Below, in pieces: positions 43,499-51,643 of a stretch of DNA of 64,000 nt. The DNA is from Bradyrhizobium sp. AUGA SZCCT0158. Lineage in GTDB: Bacteria > Pseudomonadota > Alphaproteobacteria > Rhizobiales > Xanthobacteraceae. The stretch spans positions 1 through 64,000 of the forward strand of contig NZ_JAFCME010000016.1 of assembly GCF_018130065.1 (NCBI RefSeq). The letters are read 5' to 3'. The notes beneath the pieces are model-generated. The model saw nothing but the letters and a program-made list of their open reading frames with translations. It was not told where the DNA came from and made no database searches. Numbering within the stretch: position 1 is the first letter of the stretch; the number at the start of each line of letters is the position of its first letter. Made by a program: the position numbers and the translations under genes.

Positions 43499-44653
43499 AT
43501 GCTGGAGCGGACAAAGGCGAACAGCCCGTTTTACAACGCGGATCACGACGCGTTTCGCGACGTGATGCGACGCTTTGTGACGCGTGAGATCGAGCCCTAT
43601 GCCCATGAATGGGACGAAGCCGGCGAGTTTCCGCGTGAGCTGTACGCCAAGGCCGCCGAGATCGGCTTGCTGGGCCTGGGCTTTCCCGAGGAATATGGCG
43701 GCGTCGCCGCCGACCAGTTCCTGAAAATCGTGGCCTCGCAGGAACTCGCGCGTGCCGGCGCGGGCGGTGTCTCCTCCAGCCTGATGAGCCACACCATCGG
43801 CGCGCCGCCGATCGCGCGTGCCGCCCGCGCCGAAATCAAGGCGCGGGTGCTGCCGGAGGTGCTGTCCGGCAAGAAGATATCGGCGCTTGCGATCACCGAA
43901 CCGAGCGGCGGCTCCGACGTCGCCAATCTGCGCACCAAGGCGCGCCGCGACGGCGATCATTACGTCGTCAGCGGCGAGAAGACGTTTATCACCTCCGGCA
44001 TGCGGGCCGATTATCTCACGGTCGCCGTGCGCACCGGCGGTGAGGGCGCGGGCGGCGTCAGCCTGCTGCTGATCGAGGGCGATACGCCGGGGCTGTCGCG
44101 CACCAAGCTCAAGAAGATGGGCTGGTGGGCGTCGGATACAGCGACGCTGCATTTCGACGAATGCCGTGTGCCGGTCGAAAACCTGCTCGGCGAGGAAGGT
44201 CAGGGCTTCAGGCTGATCATGCATAATTTTAACAGCGAACGGATGGGCATGGCGGCGAGCTGTACGGCCTATGCGCGCGTCTGCGTCGAGGAGGCAATTG
44301 CCTACGCCAGGGAGCGCCACACCTTTGGCAAACCGATCGCGCAGCACCAGGTGATCCGCCACAAGCTGGTCGACATGGCGCAAAAAGTCGCGGCCTCGCA
44401 AGCGATGCTGGAGATGCTGGCATGGCGGCTCGGACAGGGCGAAAGCCCGGTCGCCGAGATCTGCATGATGAAGAACCAGGCGACCCAGACCATGGCGTTC
44501 TGCGCCTCTGAAGCCGTGCAGATCTTCGGCGGCGCCGGCTTCATGCGCGGCATCAAGGTCGAGCGCATCTATCGCGAGGTGAAGGTCAATGCCATCGGCG
44601 GCGGCACGGAGGAGATCATGAAGGATCTGGCGTCGAGGCAGATGGGATTGTGA
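43499..44653 (+). CDS. Acyl-CoA dehydrogenase 1
   Basis: FAD-dependent acyl-CoA dehydrogenase, 384 aa, introducing an alpha-beta double bond. The N-terminal helical domain is followed by ALAITEPSGGSDVANLRTKA (flavin region) and the C-terminal domain by QIFGGAGFMRGIKVERIYRE and IGGGTEEIMKD. GGGAGGA precedes ATG 43499. First of three dehydrogenase genes in a row on this strand, each probably acting on a different acyl group. Confidence 0.93.
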   Translation: MLERTKANSPFYNADHDAFRDVMRRFVTREIEPYAHEWDEAGEFPRELYAKAAEIGLLGLGFPEEYGGVAADQFLKIVASQELARAGAGGVSSSLMSHTIGAPPIARAARAEIKARVLPEVLSGKKISALAITEPSGGSDVANLRTKARRDGDHYVVSGEKTFITSGMRADYLTVAVRTGGEGAGGVSLLLIEGDTPGLSRTKLKKMGWWASDTATLHFDECRVPVENLLGEEGQGFRLIMHNFNSERMGMAASCTAYARVCVEEAIAYARERHTFGKPIAQHQVIRHKLVDMAQKVAASQAMLEMLAWRLGQGESPVAEICMMKNQATQTMAFCASEAVQIFGGAGFMRGIKVERIYREVKVNAIGGGTEEIMKDLASRQMGL

Positions 44654-44672
44654 GAGATACGCTCGCACTTCC

Positions 44673-44773
44673 GTCATTCCGGGGCGGGCGCGAAGCGAGC
44701 GAGCCCGGAATCCATAACCACGATCGTGAGTATGGATTCCGGGCCTGCGCCAAGTGGCGCATCCCGGAATGAC
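44673..44773. repeat. Palindromic intergenic element
   Basis: Inverted repeat with ends gtcattcc / ggaatgac and inner cccggaatccat / atggattccggg, sitting between two acyl-CoA dehydrogenase genes. Same family as 47941-48037 and 49935-50012. Confidence 0.7.
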
Positions 44774-44791
44774 GAGGGATAGACTGACAAA

Positions 44792-45946
44792 ATGCTCTTC
44801 ACCGCCGACCACGACGAACCCCGCCGTATCCTGCAAAAATTCATCGCCGCCGAGATCAATCCCTTCGTCGACGAATGGGAGGAGGCCGGACAATTTCCCT
44901 CACATGAGTTGTTCAAGAAGCTCGGCAATCTCGGCTTTCTCGGGCTCAACAAGCCCGTGGAGTTTGGCGGGCAGGGGCTCGATTACAGCTACGCGCTGAT
45001 GATGGCCGAAGAGCTCGGCGCCATCCATTGCGGCGGCGTGCCGATGGCGATCGGGGTCCAGACTGACATGGCCACCCCGGCGCTGGCTCGGTTCGGTTCC
45101 GATGAAGTGCGTCGTGAATTTTTGGCGCCCGCGATCGCGGGCGATGCGGTGGCCTGCATCGGCGTGTCCGAGCCGGGCGCCGGCTCCGATGTCGCTTCGA
45201 TCAAGACCAATGCCCGGTCGGATGGCGACGATTACGTCATCAATGGCGGCAAGATGTGGATCACCAATGGCGTAAAGGCGGACTGGATTTGCCTGCTCGC
45301 CAATACCAGCGATGGGCAGGTGCATCGCAACAAGTCGCTGATCTGCGTGCCCATGAAAACCAAGGGTGTCGAGGTCGCGCGAAAACTCGACAAAATGGGC
45401 ATGCGCTCGTCCGACACCGCGCAGATTTTCTTCGATAATGTGCGGGTGCCGAAGCGCAACCGGATCGGTGAGGAGGGTAAGGGCTTTACCTACCAGATGG
45501 TGCAGTTCCAGGAAGAGCGGCTGTGGGGCGCCGCGGCGTGCCTGAAGGCGCATGAGTACATTATCGCCGAGACGATCGAATATACCCGCAACCGAAAAGC
45601 GTTCGGCAAGACCCTCCTCGACAACCAGGTGGTTCATTTCAAGCTTGCGGAAATGCAGACCGAGGTCGAGCTGTTGCGGGCGCTGATCTACCGCGCTGCC
45701 GAGGCGCTGATCGCGGGCGAGGACGTCACGCGTCTTGCGACCATGGCAAAGCTCAAGGCCGGACGGCTGGGACGCGAACTCACCGATGCCTGTTTGCAAT
45801 TCTGGGGCGGCATGGGCTTTATGAACGAAACACACGTCAGCCGCGCCTATCGCGACAGCCGCTTGACCTCGATCGGCGGCGGCGCCGATGAAGTGATGCT
45901 GACGGTCTTGTGCAAGATGATGGGCACGCTGCCGGGAGCGAAGTAG
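44792..45946 (+). CDS. Acyl-CoA dehydrogenase 2
   Basis: Second acyl-CoA dehydrogenase, 384 aa. Flavin-domain text CIGVSEPGAGSDVASIKTNA and GGKMWITNGVKADWICL; C-terminal FWGGMGFMNETHVSRAYRD and IGGGADEVML. It belongs to the same broad group as the gene before it but is clearly not a recent duplicate, as the sequences differ throughout. A palindromic repeat separates the two. Electrons would pass to ETF and the quinone pool. Confidence 0.92.
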   Translation: MLFTADHDEPRRILQKFIAAEINPFVDEWEEAGQFPSHELFKKLGNLGFLGLNKPVEFGGQGLDYSYALMMAEELGAIHCGGVPMAIGVQTDMATPALARFGSDEVRREFLAPAIAGDAVACIGVSEPGAGSDVASIKTNARSDGDDYVINGGKMWITNGVKADWICLLANTSDGQVHRNKSLICVPMKTKGVEVARKLDKMGMRSSDTAQIFFDNVRVPKRNRIGEEGKGFTYQMVQFQEERLWGAAACLKAHEYIIAETIEYTRNRKAFGKTLLDNQVVHFKLAEMQTEVELLRALIYRAAEALIAGEDVTRLATMAKLKAGRLGRELTDACLQFWGGMGFMNETHVSRAYRDSRLTSIGGGADEVMLTVLCKMMGTLPGAK

Positions 45947-45980
45947 AATTCAACTTACCGAACCATGAACGGATATCGAA

Positions 45981-47192
45981 ATGCTCTATCAGGAGAGCCA
46001 GAAGGTCACCGAGCTGAAGCACCGCCTTCAGTCCTTCATGGATCGCCACGTCTATCCGAATGAAGAGCGCTTCTACAAAGAGGCGGAAGAGCTGGGAGCC
46101 TGGAAGGTTTTCCCGGTTGTCGAGGAGTTGAAGCCGAAGGCGCGGGAGGCCGGTCTCTGGAACCTGTTCCTGCCCGAGAGCGAACACGGCGCCGGTCTGA
46201 CCAACCTCGAATACGCGCCGCTGTGCGAAGTCATGGGGCGCTCGCATCTCGCGCCCGAAGTCTTCAACTGTTCGGCGCCCGACACCGGCAACATGGAAGT
46301 GCTGGCGCGCTACGGCACGCGCGAGCATCAGGAGCGCTGGCTCAAGCCGCTGCTGGCTGGCGAAATCCGCTCCTGCTTTGCCATGACCGAACCTGCGGTC
46401 GCCTCCAGCGACGCCACCAATATCGAGAGCTCCATCCGGCGCGACGGCGATGATTACGTCATCAACGGCCGCAAATGGTACACCACCAACGCGACCGACC
46501 CGCGCTGCAAGATCTGCATCTTCATGGGCAAGACCGATCGCGATAATCCGGATCGCCATCGCCAGCAGTCGATGATCCTGGTGCCGATGGACACGCCAGG
46601 CGTCAAGGTGCTGCGGTCGATCCCGGTGTTCGGGTTCTATGGCGTGCCTGACAGGGCCTCGGAAGTGGTGTTCGAGAATGTCCGCGTGCCCGCCACCAAC
46701 ATGCTGCTTGGTGAGGGCCGCGGCTTCGAAATCGCGCAGGGTCGTCTCGGTCCTGGCCGTATCCACCACTGCATGCGGTTGATCGGGCTCGCCGAACGGA
46801 CGCTGGAAAAGATGTGCGTGCGGACCAGAAGCCGGGTTGCGTTCGGCAAGCCGGTTTCGGAGCAGACCGTCACGCAGGAGCGAATCGCGGAATCGCGCAT
46901 CATGATCGAGCAGTCGCGGCTCCTTACGCTCAACGCGGCGCATATGATGGACACTGTCGGCAACCGGGCGGCCAAGGCGGAAATCGCGATGATCAAGGTC
47001 GCGGTGCCCAACATGGCGTGCCAGGTGATCGATTGGGCCATTCAGGCCCATGGCGGCGGCGGCACCAGCAACGATTTCGGCCTGGCTGCGGCCTATGCTA
47101 CGGCGCGCCTGCTCCGCCTCGCCGACGGTCCGGACGAGGTTCATCGCAACCAGATTGCCCGCCTCGAACTGCGCAAGCACAGCAATGCCTGA
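45981..47192 (+). CDS. Acyl-CoA dehydrogenase 3 (ACAD10/11-like)
   Basis: Third dehydrogenase, 403 aa, of the ACAD10/11-like branch: FAMTEPAVASSDATNIESSI in the flavin domain and AIQAHGGGGTSNDFGLAAAY with LADGPDEVHRNQIARLEL at the C terminus, the pattern seen in that branch. Members often act on hydroxylated or branched acyl-CoAs, sometimes with kinase partners; no kinase gene is adjacent here. 34 bases after the previous gene. Confidence 0.9.
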   Translation: MLYQESQKVTELKHRLQSFMDRHVYPNEERFYKEAEELGAWKVFPVVEELKPKAREAGLWNLFLPESEHGAGLTNLEYAPLCEVMGRSHLAPEVFNCSAPDTGNMEVLARYGTREHQERWLKPLLAGEIRSCFAMTEPAVASSDATNIESSIRRDGDDYVINGRKWYTTNATDPRCKICIFMGKTDRDNPDRHRQQSMILVPMDTPGVKVLRSIPVFGFYGVPDRASEVVFENVRVPATNMLLGEGRGFEIAQGRLGPGRIHHCMRLIGLAERTLEKMCVRTRSRVAFGKPVSEQTVTQERIAESRIMIEQSRLLTLNAAHMMDTVGNRAAKAEIAMIKVAVPNMACQVIDWAIQAHGGGGTSNDFGLAAAYATARLLRLADGPDEVHRNQIARLELRKHSNA

Positions 47193-47272
47193 GGCGCGGC
47201 GCCAAGATGATATTGCGGGCGCCGCTTCGGCGCCCCAAACTGGCCTGAATCGAAATTGAGGGGAAACGCCTG

Positions 47273-47929
47273 ATGATCACGCTTTATCACTGCGACGGAG
47301 CGCGCTCGTTCCGCCCGCTCTGGATGCTGGAAGAGCTCGGGCTGCCCTATGAGCTCAAGATGCTGCCGTTTCCGCCGCGGGTGTTCGCCAAGGAATATCT
47401 AGCGATCAATCCGCTCGGCACCATTCCCTTCATGGTCGATGGCGATACGAAAATGACGGAATCGTCCGGCATCTGCCACTACATCGGCACCAGATATGGC
47501 CCGACGCCGCTGATCGTCGGGCCCGACGAGCCGGCCTATGGCGCATTCCTGAACTGGATGTATTTTTCTGACGCCACGCTGACCTTTCCGCAAACGCTGG
47601 TGCTGAGATACAGCCAGCTCGAGCCGGAGGAGCGCCGCAATCCGCAGGTGGCGGGGGATTATGCAAAATGGTTCCTCGGGCGGCTGCGGGCCGTGGAAGC
47701 CGCCACCGGCAAGTCAGAAACGCTCTGCGCGGACCGCTTTACCGCCGCCGATATCGCCAACGGTTATGCGTTGCGGTTGGCCGGAAATATCGGGCTGGCC
47801 AAGGATTTCGGGCCCAATGTCGCAGCCTATTGGGCGCGGTTGCAGGCCCGTGACGGTTATAAGCGGGCGGTGGCCGCGGAACAGAAGGCTGGCGTCGAGC
47901 AGAATGTGGCGCCGCGGGTTCGGGGCTGA
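47273..47929 (+). CDS. Glutathione S-transferase family protein
   Basis: A 218-residue GST. The N-terminal thioredoxin-like domain begins ITLYHCDGARSFRPLWMLEE, with the G-site motif MTESSGICHYI; the helical C-terminal domain contains FTAADIANGYAL, the N-capping motif. GAGGGGAAA precedes ATG 47273. It lies downstream of the acyl-CoA dehydrogenases in the same direction. Substrate unknown; it may detoxify reactive intermediates of the pathway. Confidence 0.9.
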   Translation: MITLYHCDGARSFRPLWMLEELGLPYELKMLPFPPRVFAKEYLAINPLGTIPFMVDGDTKMTESSGICHYIGTRYGPTPLIVGPDEPAYGAFLNWMYFSDATLTFPQTLVLRYSQLEPEERRNPQVAGDYAKWFLGRLRAVEAATGKSETLCADRFTAADIANGYALRLAGNIGLAKDFGPNVAAYWARLQARDGYKRAVAAEQKAGVEQNVAPRVRG

Positions 47930-47940
47930 TTAGAAACGCA

Positions 47941-48037
47941 GTCATTCCGGGATGGTGCGCGAGCACCAGACCCGGAATCTCGAGATTCCCCGATGCGCAA
48001 TTGCGCATCTGAGGTTCGCTTCGCGCCCCGGAATGAC
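47941..48037. repeat. Palindromic intergenic element
   Basis: Ends gtcattccggg / cccggaatgac, with inner pairs cgagattc and gatgcgcaattgcgcatc. Located between the GST and AraC-type genes. Confidence 0.7.
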
Positions 48038-48122
48038 GTCGTTTGTGTCCGTGACAGCCCCCCAATTTCCGCTATGGTTGCCCCATCGCAGCGGCCCAAG
48101 AGCCGCGCGAGGAGGATGCACC

Positions 48123-48944
48123 ATGGACGACATCGGCCGCAAATCGGGCCATCTGATGCTGATCACTCCGGAGCGCGTGTTTTACGCGGGCCTGCTCGGC
48201 CGGCCGCGGGAACGCTGCTCGGGTGCGTTCAACATCTATGTCGCGATCGAAGGCGGGTTGTGGCTCACCACATCAGATGGCCGTGAGAGCCATGCCGACA
48301 TGGTCGCGGTGCTGCCGAACACAGGGCATACCATCGCCAGCGACTATCGTTCGGTGCTGAGCGTCGTGATCGAGCCGGAAAGCGTTTGTCCCGGCGTGCT
48401 CGAAGACCTTGCCGCGCGGCTGTCGGGGCCTGAAGGCAAAGCCTTTGCCGACCGCATTCGCGCCGCCTATCTCGCCTTGCGCGAGCATCATGCGGGCGAC
48501 GATTTCTCCAGCGCCGAGTTCGACTTTCTGTGCCTTGGCGAAGCCTTGCCGCAACGCGTGCTCGATCCACGCGTGGCCCGCGCGATTGTGCAGATCGGAA
48601 AATTCTGCGGCGAACCGGTGACGGCCGCAAGCTGCGCCGCGGAGGCAGGCCTCTCGCCGTCGCGCTTCCTGCATCTGTTCAAGGAAGAGACCGGAATCTC
48701 GTTCCGCTCGTTCCGCGCCTGGAAGCGGGCGCGGCATTTGCTGCACTTCGCCAACCAGGACATCAACCTCGCGCATCTCGCGCAGGATATCGGCTATCCC
48801 GACTCCACGCATTTCAGCCACTCGATCCGCCGCTTCTACGGCTTGAAGCCGCGCGCGATCTTTTCCGGCTCGCGCGACCTGACGATCTACCGCAGCAATC
48901 GCACCGGCGGCGCCAATAGCGGGTGGACGCAAGAAGCGGGCTGA
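48123..48944 (+). CDS. AraC-family transcriptional regulator
   Basis: A 273-residue regulator. The N-terminal part (about 1-165) is an effector domain of unknown ligand. The C-terminal AraC DNA-binding domain (about 170-265) has two helix-turn-helices: AASCAAEAGLSPSRFLHLFK, and LAQDIGYPDSTHFSHSIRRF with the usual FYGLKPRA end. GAGGAGG before ATG 48123 fixes the start. It precedes the BKACE-carboxylase genes and may control this catabolic region. Confidence 0.9.
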   Translation: MDDIGRKSGHLMLITPERVFYAGLLGRPRERCSGAFNIYVAIEGGLWLTTSDGRESHADMVAVLPNTGHTIASDYRSVLSVVIEPESVCPGVLEDLAARLSGPEGKAFADRIRAAYLALREHHAGDDFSSAEFDFLCLGEALPQRVLDPRVARAIVQIGKFCGEPVTAASCAAEAGLSPSRFLHLFKEETGISFRSFRAWKRARHLLHFANQDINLAHLAQDIGYPDSTHFSHSIRRFYGLKPRAIFSGSRDLTIYRSNRTGGANSGWTQEAG

Positions 48945-48966
48945 CGCGGGCCGCATGATCGCCAGC

Positions 48967-49012
48967 GCATGATCCGGAAAAGTGTGAAGCGGTTTTCCGA
49001 AAAGATCATGCG
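48967..49012. repeat. Short palindrome upstream of the BKACE gene
   Basis: Arms gcatgatccggaaaa (from 48967) and ttttccgaaaagatcatgc (to 49011) form an imperfect stem. Text of this kind recurs widely in Bradyrhizobium-group genomes as I recall; here it sits 54 bases before the next gene. Confidence 0.6.
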
Positions 49013-49065
49013 CAAAACAAGGGCGATTTTCGCCCATTTCCGAAGGCTGATCCAAAGGCTGATTC

Positions 49066-49932
49066 ATGAGCGACAAGGCTGTCATTACCTGTGCGCTGAA
49101 CGGCGTGCTGACCGACCCGAAACAGCACAACGTGCCTGTGACGCCCGAACAGATGGCGCGCGAGGCCAAGGCTGCCTTCAACGCCGGCGCCAGCATCATG
49201 CACATCCATCTGCGTCAGCAGGAGCCGGGCAAGGGCCATCTGCCGTCATGGGACGTCAGCGTTAGCAAAGAGATTCAGCAGGCGGTGCGCGAGGCCTGTC
49301 CCGGTGTCATCATCAACCACACCACCGGCACCTCGGGTCCGAACTATGGCGGCGCGCTCGATTGCGTGCGCGAGACCAAGCCGGAGATCGCGGCCTGCAA
49401 CGCCGGTTCGCTGAACTACCTCAAGGTGAAATCCGACAACACCTGGGCCTGGCCGCCGATGATGTTCGATAACGCGGTCGAGAAGGTGCAGGACTATCTC
49501 GACGTGATGAAGGTCGCGGGCACGATTCCGGAGTTCGAATGCTTCGATGTCGGCATCGTGCGTTGTGTCGGCATGTACCGGCAGACCGGCATGTATTCAG
49601 GGCCGCTGGAGTATAATTTCGTGATGGGCGTCGCGTCCGGCATGCCGGCCGATCCGGATCTGCTGCCGATCCTGCTCAAGCTCAAATTGCCGGAAGCACA
49701 CTGGCAGGTCACCGCGATCGGCCGCGCCGAAATCTGGCCGCTGCACCAGCGCTGCGCCGATCTCGGCGGTCACCTGCGCACCGGGCTGGAGGACATGTTC
49801 TATCTCGCCGACGGCACCAAGGTGACCTCCAACGGCCAATTGATCGAAGCTATCGCCGCCTGCGCCCGCCGCGCTGGCAGAGAGATCGCCAGCCCCGCTG
49901 AGACACGGCAGATATTTGGGACGAGGCATTAA
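49066..49932 (+). CDS. Beta-keto acid cleavage enzyme (BKACE, DUF849)
   Basis: A 288-residue TIM-barrel enzyme of the BKACE family, which condenses a beta-keto acid with acetyl-CoA and releases acetoacetate plus a new acyl-CoA. Zn-binding histidines are in SIMHIHLRQQ (about 46-48), with NHTTGTSG and FECFDVGIVR further barrel strands. The substrate differs between family members and cannot be read from sequence here. It is followed by the two carboxylase subunit genes in the same direction. Confidence 0.88.
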   Translation: MSDKAVITCALNGVLTDPKQHNVPVTPEQMAREAKAAFNAGASIMHIHLRQQEPGKGHLPSWDVSVSKEIQQAVREACPGVIINHTTGTSGPNYGGALDCVRETKPEIAACNAGSLNYLKVKSDNTWAWPPMMFDNAVEKVQDYLDVMKVAGTIPEFECFDVGIVRCVGMYRQTGMYSGPLEYNFVMGVASGMPADPDLLPILLKLKLPEAHWQVTAIGRAEIWPLHQRCADLGGHLRTGLEDMFYLADGTKVTSNGQLIEAIAACARRAGREIASPAETRQIFGTRH

Positions 49933-49934
49933 TT

Positions 49935-50012
49935 GTCGTTCCGGGGCGATGCGAAGCATCGAACCCGGAACCTCGAGATTCCGGGTTCGTCCTTCGGACG
50001 CCCCGGAATGAC
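49935..50012. repeat. Palindromic intergenic element
   Basis: Ends gtcgttccgggg / ccccggaatgac and inner aacccggaacctcgag/ctcgagattccgggtt arms. It lies between the BKACE and carboxyltransferase genes. Confidence 0.7.
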
Positions 50013-50026
50013 GACCAGGAACATTC

Positions 50027-51643
50027 ATGGCCATCATCGAATCGACCATCGCCCCGAGCAGCGCCGCCTACAAGGCCAACCGCGACGGCATGCTGGCGCT
50101 GATCGCACGCATGCGCGGGCTTGAGGAGCGGACGCGCGCCGCCTCCGCCGCCGCCAAGGATCGCTTTCACAAGCGCGGGCAATTGCTGCCGCGCGAGCGC
50201 GTCGCGCTGGTGCTCGATCCCGGCTCGCCCTTCATCGAACTGATGACGCTGGCGGGCTACATGTTCGACGTGCCGGATGCCGACAAGAGCATCCCGGGCG
50301 GCGGGGCGATCGCCGGCATCGGGTTCGTCGCCGGCATCCGCTGCATGGTCAGCGCCAATGATTCCGGCATCGACGCCGGCGCGTTGCAGCCTTACGGCCT
50401 CGACAAGACCTTGCGCGTGCAGGAACTGGCGCTGGAGAACAAGCTGCCCTACGTGCAACTGGTCGAAAGCGCCGGCGCCAATCTACTGCGCTACCGCGTT
50501 GAGGATTTTATCCGTGGCGGCAATATCTTTCGCAACCTGGCCAGGCTGTCGGCGGCGGGCTTGCCGGTCGTCACGGTGACGCATGGTTCGTCTACCGCGG
50601 GCGGTGCTTATCAGACCGGGCTCTCCGACTACATCGTGATGGTGCGCGGCCGCACCCGCGCCTTCCTCGCCGGACCGCCGCTGCTCAAGGCCGCGACGGG
50701 CGAGATCGCGACCGAGGAAGAGCTTGGCGGTGCCGAGATGCACACCTCGATTTCCGGCCTCGGCGATTATCTCGCCGAGGACGACCGCGACGCGCTGCGC
50801 ATCGCGCGCGACATCATGACCAACATGCAGTGGGACCGGCCAAAACCGGCTGAAACCTCGTATCGGCCGCCCCGCTATGACGCGGAGGAATTGCTTGGCA
50901 TCATGCCGATGGACCACAAGCGTCCGGTCGACATGCGTCAGGCGATCGCGCGCTTCATCGACGATTCCGATTTCACCGAATTCGGCAGCAGTTACGGCCC
51001 CGCCACCATCTGCGGCCACGCCCGCATCGAGGGGCAGGCGATCGGCATCATCACCAATAACGGTCCCCTCGACGTGCCCGGCGCCAACAAGGCGACGCAT
51101 TTCATCCAGGCCTGCTGCCAGTCGCGCACGCCGCTTTTGTATATGAACAACACCACCGGCTACATGGTAGGCAAGGCTTACGAAGAAGCCGGCATGATCA
51201 AGCACGGCTCCAAGATGATCCAGGCGGTGACCTCGGCCACCGTGCCGCAGATCACCATCTATTGCGGCGCCTCGTTCGGCGCCGGCAATTACGGCATGTG
51301 CGGGCGCGGCTTCCATCCGCGCTTCTGCTTCTCCTGGCCCAACGCCAAGACCGCCGTGATGGGCGGCGAGCAGGCGGCGGAGACGATGGCGATCGTCACC
51401 GAAGCGGCGGCTGCGCGGCGTGGCAAGCCGATCGAGAAGGAAAAGCTGGAGGCGATGAAGGCGCAGATAACAGGCGTGTTCGACGGCCAGATGGACGTGT
51501 TCTCGACCTCGGCACGAGTGCTCGATGACGGCGTGATCGATCCGCGCGATACCCGCAGCATCTTGTCCGAGGTGCTGGCGATCTGTCGCGAGGCGGAGGC
51601 GCGGCAACCCCAGCGCATGCAATTCTCGGTCGCGCGGCCATGA
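50027..51643 (+). CDS. Acyl-CoA carboxylase, carboxyltransferase subunit
   Basis: The beta subunit (538 aa) of a biotin-dependent acyl-CoA carboxylase of the methylcrotonyl/geranyl/propionyl-CoA type. It has two crotonase-like halves: the acyl-CoA half contains SAGANLLRYRVEDFI and SSTAGGAYQTGLSDY, and the carboxybiotin half NNTTGYMVGKAYEEAG and CGASFGAGNYGMCGRG. The stop overlaps the biotin carboxylase ATG (ATGA), so synthesis is coupled. It most resembles 3-methylcrotonyl- or geranyl-CoA carboxylases, but I cannot choose between them. Confidence 0.88.
   Translation: MAIIESTIAPSSAAYKANRDGMLALIARMRGLEERTRAASAAAKDRFHKRGQLLPRERVALVLDPGSPFIELMTLAGYMFDVPDADKSIPGGGAIAGIGFVAGIRCMVSANDSGIDAGALQPYGLDKTLRVQELALENKLPYVQLVESAGANLLRYRVEDFIRGGNIFRNLARLSAAGLPVVTVTHGSSTAGGAYQTGLSDYIVMVRGRTRAFLAGPPLLKAATGEIATEEELGGAEMHTSISGLGDYLAEDDRDALRIARDIMTNMQWDRPKPAETSYRPPRYDAEELLGIMPMDHKRPVDMRQAIARFIDDSDFTEFGSSYGPATICGHARIEGQAIGIITNNGPLDVPGANKATHFIQACCQSRTPLLYMNNTTGYMVGKAYEEAGMIKHGSKMIQAVTSATVPQITIYCGASFGAGNYGMCGRGFHPRFCFSWPNAKTAVMGGEQAAETMAIVTEAAAARRGKPIEKEKLEAMKAQITGVFDGQMDVFSTSARVLDDGVIDPRDTRSILSEVLAICREAEARQPQRMQFSVARP

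Noticed and set aside
44673..50012. Repeated intergenic elements as a CRISPR array
   Set aside because: The copies are kilobases apart, diverged and internally palindromic, with genes between them; there are no regular spacers and no cas genes.
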